A DNA stretch of 64,000 nt, taken from positions 124,001-188,000 of the forward strand of contig CAWBNC010000038.1 of assembly GCA_963789785.1 (NCBI GenBank), given 5' to 3'. Position numbers and translations under genes: made by a program. The notes beneath the pieces were generated by a model, which saw nothing but the letters and a program-made list of their open reading frames with translations, had not been told where the DNA came from and searched no databases. Source of the stretch: JAEULH01 sp963789785. Lineage in GTDB: Bacteria > Pseudomonadota > Alphaproteobacteria > Rhodospirillales > Defluviicoccaceae. The first letter of the stretch is position 1; each line of letters starts with the position of its first letter. Below, in pieces: positions 53,021-62,419 of this stretch.

Positions 53021-53722
53021 TCATGACCGCTCCGCTGGCTCCACCGCCTCATCGACGAGGATGATGTGCAGCCGCCGCGGCCCATGGGCGCCGAGAAGCA
53101 GGGTCTGCTCGATGTCGGCCGTCCGTGAGGGCCCGGTGATCCAGTTGACCACCCGCGGCATGACGCCGGCGCCGTTGCGCGCCCGCAGCCGCGCCCAGGC
53201 GTCCTCATAGCTGCCGACGATCCGGTCGACGAACAGCAGCGCGATATGAAAGTCCGGGAGAAAGTTCAGCGTCGTCGGGCTCGCGGGCCCGGAAAGCAGC
53301 ACCAGCGTCCCGGTTTCGGCGACGCCGGCGAAGCTGCCGGTCAGCGAAACCGGATCGTGGTCATCGGCCTTGCCGGTGGCGATCTGCAGCAGCGGTTCGC
53401 GGTCCCATGGAATGCCGGCGAGATCCGGATCGGGCGCTACCTTCAGCGCAGCCGGAAGGTTAGCGGCCTGCAGATAGGCACGCACCCGTTCCGGCACATC
53501 GGCGAGAGCGGCGACCCGCTCGGTGGTCGCGTTGACCCGCTCGGCTTCGGCAACGAACCGGGCGACCGCGTCCGCGCCCTGGCTCCGGCCCCGCTCGGGC
53601 ACAACGTTGGCTTGGGGATTGGCAAGACGGGCCGCAACCGCGGCGGCGGCGACATCCGCCGGCTCGCGGCGGTCCAGCGCCCGGCGGATCGAGCCGAGAA
53701 TGGTCGCGTGCGCGTCGCTCAT
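53021..53722 (-). CDS. lutC: LutC, lactate utilisation protein C
   Basis: 233 residues of the LUD family: AHATILGSIRRALDR, VARFVAEAERVNATTERV, DPVSLTGSFAGVAETGTLVLLSGPASPTTLNFLPDFHIALL, VNWITGPSRTADIEQTLLLGAHGPRRLHIILVD. It forms the L-lactate dehydrogenase complex with LutA and LutB. The start overlaps the lutB stop (ATGA). Confidence 0.92.
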   Translation of the reverse strand: MSDAHATILGSIRRALDRREPADVAAAAVAARLANPQANVVPERGRSQGADAVARFVAEAERVNATTERVAALADVPERVRAYLQAANLPAALKVAPDPDLAGIPWDREPLLQIATGKADDHDPVSLTGSFAGVAETGTLVLLSGPASPTTLNFLPDFHIALLFVDRIVGSYEDAWARLRARNGAGVMPRVVNWITGPSRTADIEQTLLLGAHGPRRLHIILVDEAVEPAERS

Positions 53723-55152
53723 TGCCGACGGCCTCCGCGCTCCGACCACATCTGCTGGAAGGTCTTGCCGGCCGGCGCCGGCAGGTCGCGCGCGCCAGTC
53801 CACCCTTGCGCAAGCGGTAACCGGCGGAACCGGCCGCCGTTCCGCTTCAGCCGGCCCATGCGCCCAAGGCCGCCGACGCCGAGCCCCATCGCCAGCTTGT
53901 ACAACGACGGGCGGCGGGCGAGAAACGCCCAACCGCTCAGGCCGTAGCGGACCGCCGCGGGCGACTTCCGGGCCTCGTGTTGGCGGTTGCGGAGCTGGCG
54001 CAGCATCCGCGGCAGCGGGATCTGCATCGGGCAGACCTCCTCGCAGCGGCCGCACAGGGTCGAGGCGTTGGGCAGGTTGCCGGCCTCCTCGATCCCGATC
54101 AGGTTGGGGATCAGGACCGCGCCCATCGGCCCAGAGTAAACCCAGCCGTAGGCATGGCCGCCCACCGCGGCGTAGATCGGGCAGTGGTTGATGCAGGCGC
54201 CGCAGCGGATGCAGCGCAGCATCTCGCGGAACTCGTTGCCGAGCATCTCGGTCCGGCCGTTATCGAGAAGCAGCACATGCACCTCGCTGGGGCCGTCCAA
54301 ATCGTCGCTGCGCTTCGGCCCGGTGGTGAAGGTGGTGTACACGGACAGATCCTGGCCCGTCGCCGAACGGGCGAGGACGCGCAGGATGGTCGTTGCGTCC
54401 TCCAGCGTCGGGACGACCTTTTCGAGGCTGGCAATGACGATCTGCACCCGCGGCAGCGTCTGAGTGAGATCGCCGTTGCCTTCGTTCGTTACCAGCACGA
54501 CCGAGCCGGTCTCGGCGACCAGCATATTGGCGCCGGTGATGCCGAGTTCGGCGGCGAAGAATTCCTGGCGCAGGACCGCGCGGGCCTCGGCCAGCATGAC
54601 CTCCGGTTCCTCCAGCGGCCGCGCCTCCGGGTAGTCGCGGTGGTGGCTTCGGAACGCGTCGGCGACCTGGTCCTTGGACAGATGCACGGCCGGCGCAATG
54701 ATGTGACTGGGCGGCTCATGGCGGAGCTGGATGATGTACTCGCCAAGGTCGGTTTCGACCGGACGGATGCCCTCGGCCTCGAGAAACTCGTTGATGCCGA
54801 TCTCCTCGCCGATCATCGATTTGCCCTTGGCCACCGTCTGCGCGCCGCTGTCACGGCAGATCTCGAGGATCTTCTTCCGCGCGGCCTCAGCGTCAGTGCA
54901 CCAATGGACCCGCGTCCCGTTGGCCGCGGCCTTTTCGGCGAAGCGCTCGAGGTAGAGGTCGAGGTTGGCGATCGCGTGATCTTTGATCTCGCGTGCGGCC
55001 TCCCGGAGCGCGTCGAACTCCGGCATCCGGTCGACGGCCGCGCGCCGCTTGACAGGGAAACCTTCCTTGAAGCGGCCCAGCGACTGCTGCAGCTTGGCGT
55101 CGTTAAGGGCGCGGTGGGCGTTGTCGACGAATGAATGCGCAGTCGAGTCCAC
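53719..55152 (-). CDS. lutB: LutB, iron-sulfur lactate utilisation protein B
   Basis: 477 residues: an N-terminal LUD domain (VHWCTDAEAARKKILEICRD, KGKSMIGEEIGINEFLEAEG, GITGANMLVAETGSVVLVTNEGNG) and two cysteine clusters CIRCGACINHCPIY and CGRCEEVCPM that bind 4Fe-4S centres, followed by a C-terminal DUF3390-like tail. It carries electrons from lactate oxidation toward quinone. Intact. Confidence 0.94.
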   Translation of the reverse strand: MDSTAHSFVDNAHRALNDAKLQQSLGRFKEGFPVKRRAAVDRMPEFDALREAAREIKDHAIANLDLYLERFAEKAAANGTRVHWCTDAEAARKKILEICRDSGAQTVAKGKSMIGEEIGINEFLEAEGIRPVETDLGEYIIQLRHEPPSHIIAPAVHLSKDQVADAFRSHHRDYPEARPLEEPEVMLAEARAVLRQEFFAAELGITGANMLVAETGSVVLVTNEGNGDLTQTLPRVQIVIASLEKVVPTLEDATTILRVLARSATGQDLSVYTTFTTGPKRSDDLDGPSEVHVLLLDNGRTEMLGNEFREMLRCIRCGACINHCPIYAAVGGHAYGWVYSGPMGAVLIPNLIGIEEAGNLPNASTLCGRCEEVCPMQIPLPRMLRQLRNRQHEARKSPAAVRYGLSGWAFLARRPSLYKLAMGLGVGGLGRMGRLKRNGGRFRRLPLAQGWTGARDLPAPAGKTFQQMWSERGGRRQ

Positions 55153-55241
55153 GGACCTGACCTCCCGGTGCGGTTCCGCCGGCTTGGCCGCCGGCCTGGT
55201 TGTTGACCAACGACCGGCGCGGAAGGCCCACGCCGAAGTCG

Positions 55242-56037
55242 TCAGGCGATCTGCTTTTTGGCCCGCGGCATTTCGATCTCACCGATTGGCGGCGCGTCTT
55301 CGCAGGTTCCGGCGAGAACCTCGGCCACATGGCGCACGTGCACGCCCACTCCCCGCCGCTGCAGCCGGCCGGCCATGTTCATCAGACAGCCCATGTCGCC
55401 GCCGATGAGCATTTCCGCGCCCGTCGCCGCGATGGCATCGACCTTGACATCGACCATCTTCTCGGAAATCTCGGGATATTTGACGCAGAACAGCCCGCCG
55501 AAGCCGCAGCAGGCCTCGGCCTCGTCCATTTCCCGCAACTCGAGGCCGTCGATGCCGGCCAGGAGCGTGCGCGGTTGTTCCCGGATGCCGAGCTCGCGCA
55601 ACCCGGAACAGGAATCGTGGTAGGCGGTGCTCGCCTCGAGCCGGCCGGCGATGGACCCGACCTTCATGATGTCGTTGAGAAAGGTGGTAAGTTCGAACGT
55701 TCGCTGGGCTAGCTCGCGAGCGCGGTCGAGCCAGAGCGGATCGTCAGCGAACATTTCAGGGTAGTGGACCTTGATCGTCCCGCCGCAGGAGCCGGACGGC
55801 AGCACGACGTAACTCGAAGCCGGCGAACGCCTCAATGACGTTGCGGGCAATCGCCCGGGCATCCGCCACGTCGCCGGCGTTGTAGGCGGGTTGACCGCAA
55901 CACGTCTGTGCCGCCGGCACGACCACATCGCACCCGGCTTGCTCCAGAAGCTTCACCGCAGCGAAGCCGACCGCCGGTCGCATCAGATCGACGAGGCAGG
56001 TAACGAACAGGCCAACAGTAGGGCGACGCTCCGGCAT
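55242..56037 (-). CDS. lutA: LutA, (Fe-S)-binding lactate utilisation protein A (one-base frameshift)
   Basis: Contains two CCG domains: AAQTCCGQPAYNAGD and, after a break near 55820 (extra T in GAGTTACG), YVVLPSGSCGGTIKVHYPEMF, STAYHDSCSGLRELGI, EACCGFGGLFCVKYPEIS and DMGCLMNMAGRLQRRG. This is the LutA/GlpC-type cysteine-rich subunit that receives electrons from lactate. Repaired length is 264 residues. First gene of the lutABC operon. Confidence 0.91.
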
Positions 56038-56082
56038 GACGTGAAAATGGGGCACATTCTCAGCGTTGACAACATCATTTCG

Positions 56083-57286
56083 TCATTTGGCGGACAGCGC
56101 CCCGCCCGCGGCGGTGGACCCACGCGGCAGCAGAAGGTAGTAGCGGCCGAGGTCCTTCATGGCTCCGGCGCGATCGCCGGCCGCGGCGCCGGAGCCCCAG
56201 AAAAGGTCGCCACGGACCGGCCCCTTGATGGCGCCGCCGGTATCCTGGGCCACGACAAGCCGGCGCAGCGGCCTTCGCGTCAGCGGATCCGTCGTTTCCA
56301 GCCACAGGGGCGCACCGAGCGCGATGAAGGTCGGATCGACCGCCAGACTGCGCTCCGGCGTGAGCACGACATTCTGCGCCCCGATCGGCCCAGGTCCGTC
56401 GATCCGCCGGAAGAAAACGAATGAGGGATTCTTCGCCATGACCTCGGCGGCCTCCTGCGGATGGCCAGTGAGCCAGGCGCGGATCGCCCGCATCGACATC
56501 TGCTCCTCGGGGATGGCGCCGCGGCGGATCAGCTCCCGGCCGATGGCGATAGTAAGCCCGCCCGTTCTTGCCGGCGTAGCCGAGGCGGATGACCCGTCCG
56601 TCATCCATGATTACCCGTCCGGATCCTTGGATATGCAGGAAGAAGGCGTCGACGGCGCTATCGACCCAGAGCATCTCCAAACCGCGGCCGGAAAGAGCGC
56701 CGCGCTCGATTTCGGCTCGATCGGGAAAGGGAACGACCGAGCGGCCGGCGAGCTGGCCAACGATTTGCTGGCCCTTCAGGTCGTCGCGGAAGGCGCCGAG
56801 ATCGACGGTGACAAGATTGTCGGGCATGCGGAAGATCGGCGTCTGATAGACGCCGCCGCGGGTTTCCGACCCGCGCAGTTCGGGTTCGTAGTAGCCGGTG
56901 AACAGCCCCTCGGGATCGCCGTTGTCGGTTGCCAACGCCGGGGAAAAGTTCTGCTCGAAGAACAGACGGGCGGCATCCGGCTGACTTAGCGGCACGGCGG
57001 CGGCGGTGGCGCAGACCGCATTCAGAGACTCGCGGCTCACGCCGAGGCGTGTCCAGCCTTCGCCGTCCGCGCCGGTCTGCAGACGCGAACACGAGACGAG
57101 GAACGCCGCCAGCGCCCGGCCGTGGTCATCATCGGCCCAGCCCGACAGCGACGCAAACGACGCTGGTTCGAGACGTAGCCTCGGAGTAGACGGCGGGGCG
57201 CAGCCGGCGAGGTCCAGCAGCAGCAGTGCGGACGCGATGAAGAGCCACGCCCGGCGCCAACGCCAAGCCACGGTGCGCAACGCCAT
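56083..57286 (-). CDS. mltA: Membrane-bound lytic transglycosylase MltA (one-base frameshift)
   Basis: Lipoprotein signal (LFIASALLLLDLAGC) then the MltA domain: FFEQNFSPALATDNGDPEGLFTGYYEPELRGS, GLEMLWVDSAVDAFFLHIQGSGRV, IRLGYAGKNG. One extra G near 56565 breaks the frame. Repaired, it continues NGRLTIAIGRELIRRGAIP and the 3D domain VVAQDTGGAIKGPVRGDLFWGSG with the catalytic Asp. Cuts peptidoglycan glycan strands at the outer membrane. About 400 residues repaired. Confidence 0.91.
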
Positions 57287-57325
57287 CGGCGGACCAGCGG
57301 TCGGGCGGCGCGGCGGCAGCAGCCG

Positions 57326-57997
57326 TTACTCGCTCGATCCGGTGGCCACCAGAATCCAGTTTGGGTCCGGATTGCGGGTGTCGCGGGCAAACGTCCAGAC
57401 ATCGCTCACGGTTGTCACCCGATCCGGTTCGCCCTCGACGATCTCCCCGGCGGCATTGCGGGTGACCGTCACCTGCTCGCTGGTGAAGCGGACGGTGACG
57501 TGAGCCATCCGGCCGACCATGGCCGCGTCTTCAACCTCGGTCTTCTGTATGCCGACCAGGGTCGTTTCGAGGACGTGTCCGGCGGCGCTGCGATCGGCGA
57601 TCGAGGCGGAGAAGTTGGCGAAAACTTCCGGGCTCAACAGCGGCTTGAGGGTCGAGGTATCGCCGCCGACGTAGGCCGTCAGTATCATCTCGAAAGCCAC
57701 TCGGGCGCCGGCGACAAACTCCTTATCGTCGAAGCGCGGATCGGCGATCCTGATCTGGGTCAAGCCGGCCTGGGGCGAGACCGAGCCGTCGGCCGGGGTA
57801 GGCCCAGCCTCGCCGCGTTCGGGCAATCGAACCACCTCATTGTCTGCGACATCTTTTTTCGGCTGCGGCCGGAACGGATCCTGCGGCGGACCCTGATGAC
57901 CGTCCCTGCGTCCGAGGACGCTGCGCAGCCGCAGAATCAAGAACGCCGCAACCAGCGCGAAGAGGATGATGTCGATAAATTGAAAGCCGCCGCCCAT
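57326..57997 (-). CDS. Tim44-domain membrane-anchored protein
   Basis: 223 residues: an N-terminal membrane helix (FIDIILFALVAAFLILRLRSVLG), a charged linker, then the Tim44/TimA-like domain (FDDKEFVAGARVAFEMILTAYVGGD, LKPLLSPEVFANFSASI, HVTVRFTSEQVTVTRNAAGEIVEG, VSDVWTFARDTRNPDPNWILVATGSSE). The bacterial TimA homologue of the mitochondrial import motor subunit; role in the cell envelope unclear. Placed between mltA and fxsA as usual. Confidence 0.92.
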   Translation of the reverse strand: MGGGFQFIDIILFALVAAFLILRLRSVLGRRDGHQGPPQDPFRPQPKKDVADNEVVRLPERGEAGPTPADGSVSPQAGLTQIRIADPRFDDKEFVAGARVAFEMILTAYVGGDTSTLKPLLSPEVFANFSASIADRSAAGHVLETTLVGIQKTEVEDAAMVGRMAHVTVRFTSEQVTVTRNAAGEIVEGEPDRVTTVSDVWTFARDTRNPDPNWILVATGSSE

Positions 57998-58161
57998 ATC
58001 GTTTCCTAGCTTCGTAACAACGGGTTAGAGCTGCCTGAAGCGCCTCTGTCGTTAAATAACAATAGCCGCATGTGGATCGCTCGTCCACCCAACCCATTGC
58101 TTTTCAAAAAACACCGCTTTTCTCCTTGAAGAGATGGACCTCGACGCGCCGGGAGGCAACG

Positions 58162-58797
58162 ATGGGTTTAGTACTGTTTGGCGTGATGATTGTCGTTCCG
58201 ATCCTCGAGATCGCGGTTTTCATCCTTGTCGGCCGCCTCATCGGTTTGTGGCCGACCCTGGCCGGGATCCTGCTCACCGCCCTCATCGGCAGCGCAATCA
58301 TTCGCCATCAGGGAGTCGGGATCATCGCCAAGGCCAGGCAGATGATCAACGCCGGCGAAGCGCCGGTCGGCGCGATGCTCGAAGGGCTGGCGTTGCTGAT
58401 TGCCGGGGCGCTTCTGGTAACGCCGGGGTTTGTCACCGATACCCTGGGCTTCCTGCTGCTGATCCCGACCTTGCGCCGGACTGTCGCGGCATCGCTGATC
58501 GCGCGTGCGGCCAGGCGGGCGGAAATACGGGTGCAGACATCGCGAGCGGGGTCGGGCGCAGGGCCGGGCCCGGCGGCCGGCCGTCGACCCGGCCGCAAGC
58601 GTCCCGGAGCCGGCGTGACCATTGAGGGTGAGTGGCAGGATCTGAGCGAGTCGGAGACGCCTGAGCGCGAGCCCGAAGAGCCGGGCGATTCCATACAAGC
58701 GGTCGAAGCGCCACCGCCGGGACGGGGTTGGCGCCGCCCGCGCGATGCGGGCCGCGACGATGACGGCGAGTTGCCGCGGGGGCCGCGCAGCGCCTGA
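58162..58797 (+). CDS. fxsA: FxsA family membrane protein
   Basis: 211 residues from MGLVLFGVMIVVPILEIAVFILV. Further helices: WPTLAGILLTALIGSAIIRHQG, MLEGLALLIAGALLVTPGFVTDTLGFLLLIPTLR. This is the FxsA fold, an inner-membrane protein whose overexpression relieves F exclusion of phage T7 in E. coli. A hydrophilic C-terminal tail of about 80 residues (Gly/Arg/Pro/Glu) is longer than in E. coli but typical in alphaproteobacteria. The ATG at 58162 is the family start. Confidence 0.9.
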   Translation: MGLVLFGVMIVVPILEIAVFILVGRLIGLWPTLAGILLTALIGSAIIRHQGVGIIAKARQMINAGEAPVGAMLEGLALLIAGALLVTPGFVTDTLGFLLLIPTLRRTVAASLIARAARRAEIRVQTSRAGSGAGPGPAAGRRPGRKRPGAGVTIEGEWQDLSESETPEREPEEPGDSIQAVEAPPPGRGWRRPRDAGRDDDGELPRGPRSA

Positions 58798-58881
58798 GCC
58801 TGGCGCGGCGTGCATGCACGTTGTGCTCTGCTGCGATCCATGTTAGCCAGCGCCGATCCTTCAAGGATGCGGGGGACGAAC

Positions 58882-59412
58882 ATGAGTGACGAGATCGACG
58901 CAGGGGGCAAAGCGGACGCAGCGGCCGGAGGCAATGGCGCCGATGGCAGCGCGCCGCCGCTGATGGTCAACGCCCAATACATCAAGGATCTGTCCTTCGA
59001 GGCGCCAAACACCCCGGCTGTCTTCACGCAGATGCAGCAGTCGCAGCCGGACATCACCGTCAATGTCGACGTTCAGGCGCGCCCGCTCGAAGTGCCCGTC
59101 TACGAGGTCGTGCTTAATGTCCGCGCCGACTGCAAGGCCGGCGAGACCCAGGCGTTCCTGGTCGAGCTGTCCTATGGCGGCGTCTTCACCTTGAACGTAC
59201 CGCAGGCCGACATTCATCCGGTCCTGCTGATCGAGTGTCCGCGGCTATTGTTCCCGTTTGCCCGCCAAATCGTCGCGACTACGACTATCAACGGCGGGTT
59301 CCTTCCGCTGATGCTGGGGCCGATCGATTTTGCCAGCCTCTACCACCGCCAGCATCACGACGACGCAGTCGCCGAGAGTGCCGCGCCGCCGCCCGCCGGA
59401 CCGTCGATCTAG
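58882..59412 (+). CDS. secB: Protein-export chaperone SecB
   Basis: 176 residues: NAQYIKDLSFEAPNTPAVF, NVDVQARPLEVPVYEVVLNVRAD, FLVELSYGGVFTL, LIECPRLLFPFARQIVATTTINGGFLPLMLGPIDFASLY. SecB holds preproteins unfolded and passes them to SecA. It has an N-terminal Gly/Ala-rich extension. Start chosen at the ATG 58882 (MSDEID), the family position, with GGGGGA upstream. Confidence 0.95.
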   Translation: MSDEIDAGGKADAAAGGNGADGSAPPLMVNAQYIKDLSFEAPNTPAVFTQMQQSQPDITVNVDVQARPLEVPVYEVVLNVRADCKAGETQAFLVELSYGGVFTLNVPQADIHPVLLIECPRLLFPFARQIVATTTINGGFLPLMLGPIDFASLYHRQHHDDAVAESAAPPPAGPSI

Positions 59413-59423
59413 AAAATCCCCCC

Positions 59424-60167
59424 TTAGGAACCTATCGCGGTCGTCCCTAACCCTCCCGGTGGCGCAGGCCCCTCCCTTTCCTGAAGCGAGAGGGGTAGGG
59501 TGAGCGCCCAAAAGCAGTCGGGTAGTCGGGCAACGAAAGCTTCGTGCGCCGCAGCCTCGTCCGCTGTCGGCTGGATCAGCACGGGCCTGCGGGTGATCGG
59601 CGCCACAGCGCCTGCGCGGCTTGTGGCTGGCGCTGCCGCCAGCGTCAGCTTCGGCTGCCGGCCGCCGATCAGTTCGAGGTAGACGACGGCGAGGAGCTGC
59701 GAGTCCTTCAGCGCGCCGTGCAGTGCTCGATCGCCGAGATCAATCTCGTAGCGGCGACACAGCGCATCCAGGTTCGCCGGTGCGCTCGGAAACATCTGCC
59801 GCGCCTTCGTCAGCGTGCAGATGGCACGCTCGGCAGCGATGGGCTGCCGGCCGCAGCGCATCAACTCGGCGTTGAGGAAGCCGATGTCGAAGACAGCGTT
59901 GTGAATGACCAATGGATCGGTGCCGATGAAGTCGATCAGGCTGTCGACGACGACGGCGAAACACGGCTTCTGAGCGAGGAAGGCATCGGAAAGACCATGA
60001 ACCGCGAAGGCACCGGTCGGCATCGGCCGCTCCGGATTGACATAGGTGTGGTAGACCCGCCCGGTCGGCACATGGTTGACCAGCTCGACGCAACCGATCT
60101 CCACGATCCGGTGTCCGCCGGCCGGATCAATGCCCGTCGTTTCGGTATCAAGAACGATTTCGCGCAT
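59424..60167 (-). CDS. dnaQ: DNA polymerase III epsilon subunit
   Basis: 3'-5' proofreading exonuclease: IVLDTETTGIDPAGGHRIVEIGCVE (Exo I), LVIHNAVFDIGFLNAEL (Exo II), RALHGALKDSQLLAVVYLEL (Exo III, HxxxxxD). 247 residues. The last ~25 residues (WALTLPLSLQEREGPAPPGG and onward) are translated from a palindromic intergenic repeat, so the original stop seems to have been lost and the C-terminus extended. Its start overlaps the coaE stop by 20 bases. Confidence 0.94.
   Translation of the reverse strand: MREIVLDTETTGIDPAGGHRIVEIGCVELVNHVPTGRVYHTYVNPERPMPTGAFAVHGLSDAFLAQKPCFAVVVDSLIDFIGTDPLVIHNAVFDIGFLNAELMRCGRQPIAAERAICTLTKARQMFPSAPANLDALCRRYEIDLGDRALHGALKDSQLLAVVYLELIGGRQPKLTLAAAPATSRAGAVAPITRRPVLIQPTADEAAAHEAFVARLPDCFWALTLPLSLQEREGPAPPGGLGTTAIGS
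59445..59500. repeat. REP-like palindromic element
   Basis: CCCTAACCC (59445-59453) and TAGGG (59496-59500) form an outer inverted repeat, and CCCCTC (59469-59474) pairs with GAGGGG (59490-59495) inside. Composition and spacing are those of the short palindromic repeats commonly scattered in intergenic DNA of high-GC proteobacteria. It lies between secB and dnaQ and overlaps the dnaQ 3' end. Only this copy was recognised in the window. Confidence 0.55.
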
Positions 60168-60792
60168 GCCGCCCGGTTGCCCTGCCTGGTCGCCCCGCCT
60201 GAGAGGCAGCGCGCAGCTTCGTTACAATAGCGCCAATGGCCCGCATGGAACAGGCCCGTCCGAGGCCAGTCGGGATGACGAAGTCGGCGCGCCGGCGCTT
60301 TTCTTGATCCGCCATCTGCCGGGCGAGGGTGGCGCTGATCCGCGCCTCGTCGAGGCCCGCGCGTTGGCGAAGCCGTTGCCGCTGGATGAACGCCGGTGCC
60401 GAGACCACCGCCACCAGATCGCAACGACGATCGCCGCCCGACTCAAAGAGCAGCGGGATATCGAGAACGACGACCGGGATCTTCGCCCGCATGGCGCGGT
60501 TCAGGAACCGGCGCTGGTCGGCGTAGACCAGGGGATGGACGATAGCTTCGAGCCGGCGCAGCGCATCCGCGTCGCCGAAAACCCGCGTTGCCAGCACCTC
60601 CCGCCGCACCGCACCATCGAAAACGACGCCAGGAAAGGCTATCGCGATAGCTCTCACCGCGCCGCCGCCATGGGCAAGGAGGCTGTGGACAACCGCGTCG
60701 GCGTCCCACACCGGCACGCCCAGACGGCGAAACATCGCCGCAGCAGTCGATTTACCCATGGCAATGGAGCCGCTGAGGCCAAGCGTGATCAA
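60148..60792 (-). CDS. coaE: Dephospho-CoA kinase
   Basis: Last step of CoA synthesis. 214 residues from a TTG overlapping the aroE stop (TTGA): LGLSGSIAMGKSTAAAMFRRLGVPVWDADAVVH (P-loop and Asp), HPLVYADQRRFL, VVVLDIPLLFESGGDRRCDLVAVVSAP, RQRLRQRAGLDEARISATLARQMAD. A start at 60861 would add 23 residues antisense-looking to aroE and is not favoured. Confidence 0.92.
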   Translation of the reverse strand: MITLGLSGSIAMGKSTAAAMFRRLGVPVWDADAVVHSLLAHGGGAVRAIAIAFPGVVFDGAVRREVLATRVFGDADALRRLEAIVHPLVYADQRRFLNRAMRAKIPVVVLDIPLLFESGGDRRCDLVAVVSAPAFIQRQRLRQRAGLDEARISATLARQMADQEKRRRADFVIPTGLGRACSMRAIGAIVTKLRAASQAGRPGRATGRHARNRS

Positions 60793-61691
60793 AACGGAGC
60801 CAGCGCCCGTTCGAGGTCGCGGCGCAACGCCGGGGTCACCTCGGGATCGACGCCGAACCAAGCGTGAAAGGCGGGCCGGGCCTGATGCAGCAGCATGCCG
60901 AGGCCGTCGACCGTCACGTGCCCTTGCGCGGCCGCCTGCTTTAGCAGGCGGGTGCGGAGCGGCACGTAGACGATGTCGTTGACGACCGCGGCGTCCGGCA
61001 GCCGGCCGAGATCCAATTCGAGTTCAGAATGCCCACCCATCATCCCAAGACTGGTCGCGTTGACGACCAGCCTCGCCCCTGCGAGCGCGTCATCGCGCGC
61101 GGACCATGGCCGGACCGAGACCGCCCCACCGCTGAGGGCTTCCGCTAGCCGGCGGGCCCGGGCCTCGTCGCGGTTGATCAGCCGCAGCTCAGACACACCG
61201 GCATCGAGAAGAGCGAGGACAACGGCGCGTGCGGCACCGCCCGCACCCAGCACGACGGCGGGACCCTGGTCCGCGCGCCACGCCGGCGCGCCCTCTCGCA
61301 GGTTCGCGAGGAAGCCGAACGCGTCGGTGTTCGTGCCGTAGAGGCGTCCCGAGGCCTCGACGATCACCGTATTAACCGCGCCGGTTCGGGCGGCGACGTC
61401 CGAGCGGGCATCGACAAGGACGCAAGCCCGCTCTTTGTGCGGGATGGTCACGTTGGCGCCGGCAAAGCCGAGCGTGGCGAGGGCCGCCAGACCCTCGACG
61501 AGGCGATCTGGTCGGACCGGTATGGGCACATAGGCCCCGTCGATGCCGTACCGGCGCAGCCAGTATCCGTGCAGCCGCGGTGACAGCGAATGAGCGACCG
61601 GCCAGCCGATGACCCCGGCAACGCGGGCCGCTCCCGACAAACCCGTCGAGGCTCCGCCTATCTGCGCATTGCCCTGAATGGATTCAATCAC
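60789..61691 (-). CDS. aroE: Shikimate dehydrogenase (NADP+)
   Basis: 300 residues: GVIGWPVAHSLSPRLHGYWLRRYGIDGAYVPIPV (shikimate site), GFAGANVTIPHKERA (catalytic Lys and following), AVNTVIVEASGRLYGTNTDAFGF (Asp), VVLGAGGAARAVVLALLDAG (NADP), RLINRDEARARRLAEAL, VVNATSLGMMGG. It lies between maf (five bases) and coaE (overlap), forming the maf-aroE-coaE-dnaQ run. Confidence 0.95.
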   Translation of the reverse strand: MIESIQGNAQIGGASTGLSGAARVAGVIGWPVAHSLSPRLHGYWLRRYGIDGAYVPIPVRPDRLVEGLAALATLGFAGANVTIPHKERACVLVDARSDVAARTGAVNTVIVEASGRLYGTNTDAFGFLANLREGAPAWRADQGPAVVLGAGGAARAVVLALLDAGVSELRLINRDEARARRLAEALSGGAVSVRPWSARDDALAGARLVVNATSLGMMGGHSELELDLGRLPDAAVVNDIVYVPLRTRLLKQAAAQGHVTVDGLGMLLHQARPAFHAWFGVDPEVTPALRRDLERALAPF

Positions 61692-61696
61692 GGAAT

Positions 61697-62350
61697 TCAG
61701 TCCGCCATCGCGCCACAGGCGCGAAGATAGCCGAGCAGCGGCAGCAACGGCAGGCCGAGGATCGTGAAGATGTCGCCTTCGACCGCGGAGAACAGCTGAA
61801 CCCCGTATCCTTCGAAGCGATAGCCGGCAACTGTATCCAAGGCGTCGGCGCCGGCCGTGAGCAGATAGTCCGCCAGAAAGGCGTCAGAGAACGCACGCAT
61901 GGTCATCACTGCAACATCAATATGGCGCCAGAGGCACCGGCCGTCCCGCGCAACCGCAACCGCGGACAGCAGCCGGTGGGACCGATCGCGGAGGATCCTC
62001 AGGCCGGCCTCGGCCCCGGCGAGATCGCAAGGCTTCTCGAACCATTGTCCCTCGCATTCGAGAATCTGATCGGCGCCGATGACCAGGGCTTCACGATGAC
62101 CCTGCCCGACCGCCAGCGCCTTCGCCTCGGCCAGGGCCAGCGCCGTGTCCTCAGGCGAACGGCCGGCCGCCCGCATCCCAATGCGCACCGCCGCCTCGTC
62201 GACGTTTGCCGAAGCCGCAAGACACGCCACGCCCGCTTCGGCAAGAAGACGCCGGCGCGTGCGGCTCGCCGAGGCCAGCACCAGCCGCGGTCGAGGAACA
62301 CCCCGCCGGCCTGCACCCGCATGCCCGTCTGTAGCTACGTCGTCTTTCAT
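61697..62350 (-). CDS. maf: Maf-like nucleotide pyrophosphatase
   Basis: 217 residues from the ATG at 62350: RLVLASASRTRRRLLAEAGV, LALAEAKALAVG, LVIGADQILECEGQWFEKP, SHRLLSAVAVARDG, DTVAGYRFEGYGVQLFSAVEGDIFTILGLPLLPLL. Members hydrolyse non-canonical or canonical NTPs to NMPs (house-cleaning, septum control). First gene of the leftward run. Upstream is the candidate replication origin. Confidence 0.93.
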   Translation of the reverse strand: MKDDVATDGHAGAGRRGVPRPRLVLASASRTRRRLLAEAGVACLAASANVDEAAVRIGMRAAGRSPEDTALALAEAKALAVGQGHREALVIGADQILECEGQWFEKPCDLAGAEAGLRILRDRSHRLLSAVAVARDGRCLWRHIDVAVMTMRAFSDAFLADYLLTAGADALDTVAGYRFEGYGVQLFSAVEGDIFTILGLPLLPLLGYLRACGAMAD

Positions 62351-62419
62351 CGAGAGCGGCACCGCCAGTTGGATCCCGTCACGGTCGGTCTCGATGGCCG
62401 GGATGGTATGCGGATGAAA

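Noticed and set aside
53977..55134. 385-codon plus-strand frame opposite lutB
   Set aside because: Shadow frame; LutB on the minus strand has intact cysteine clusters and family length.
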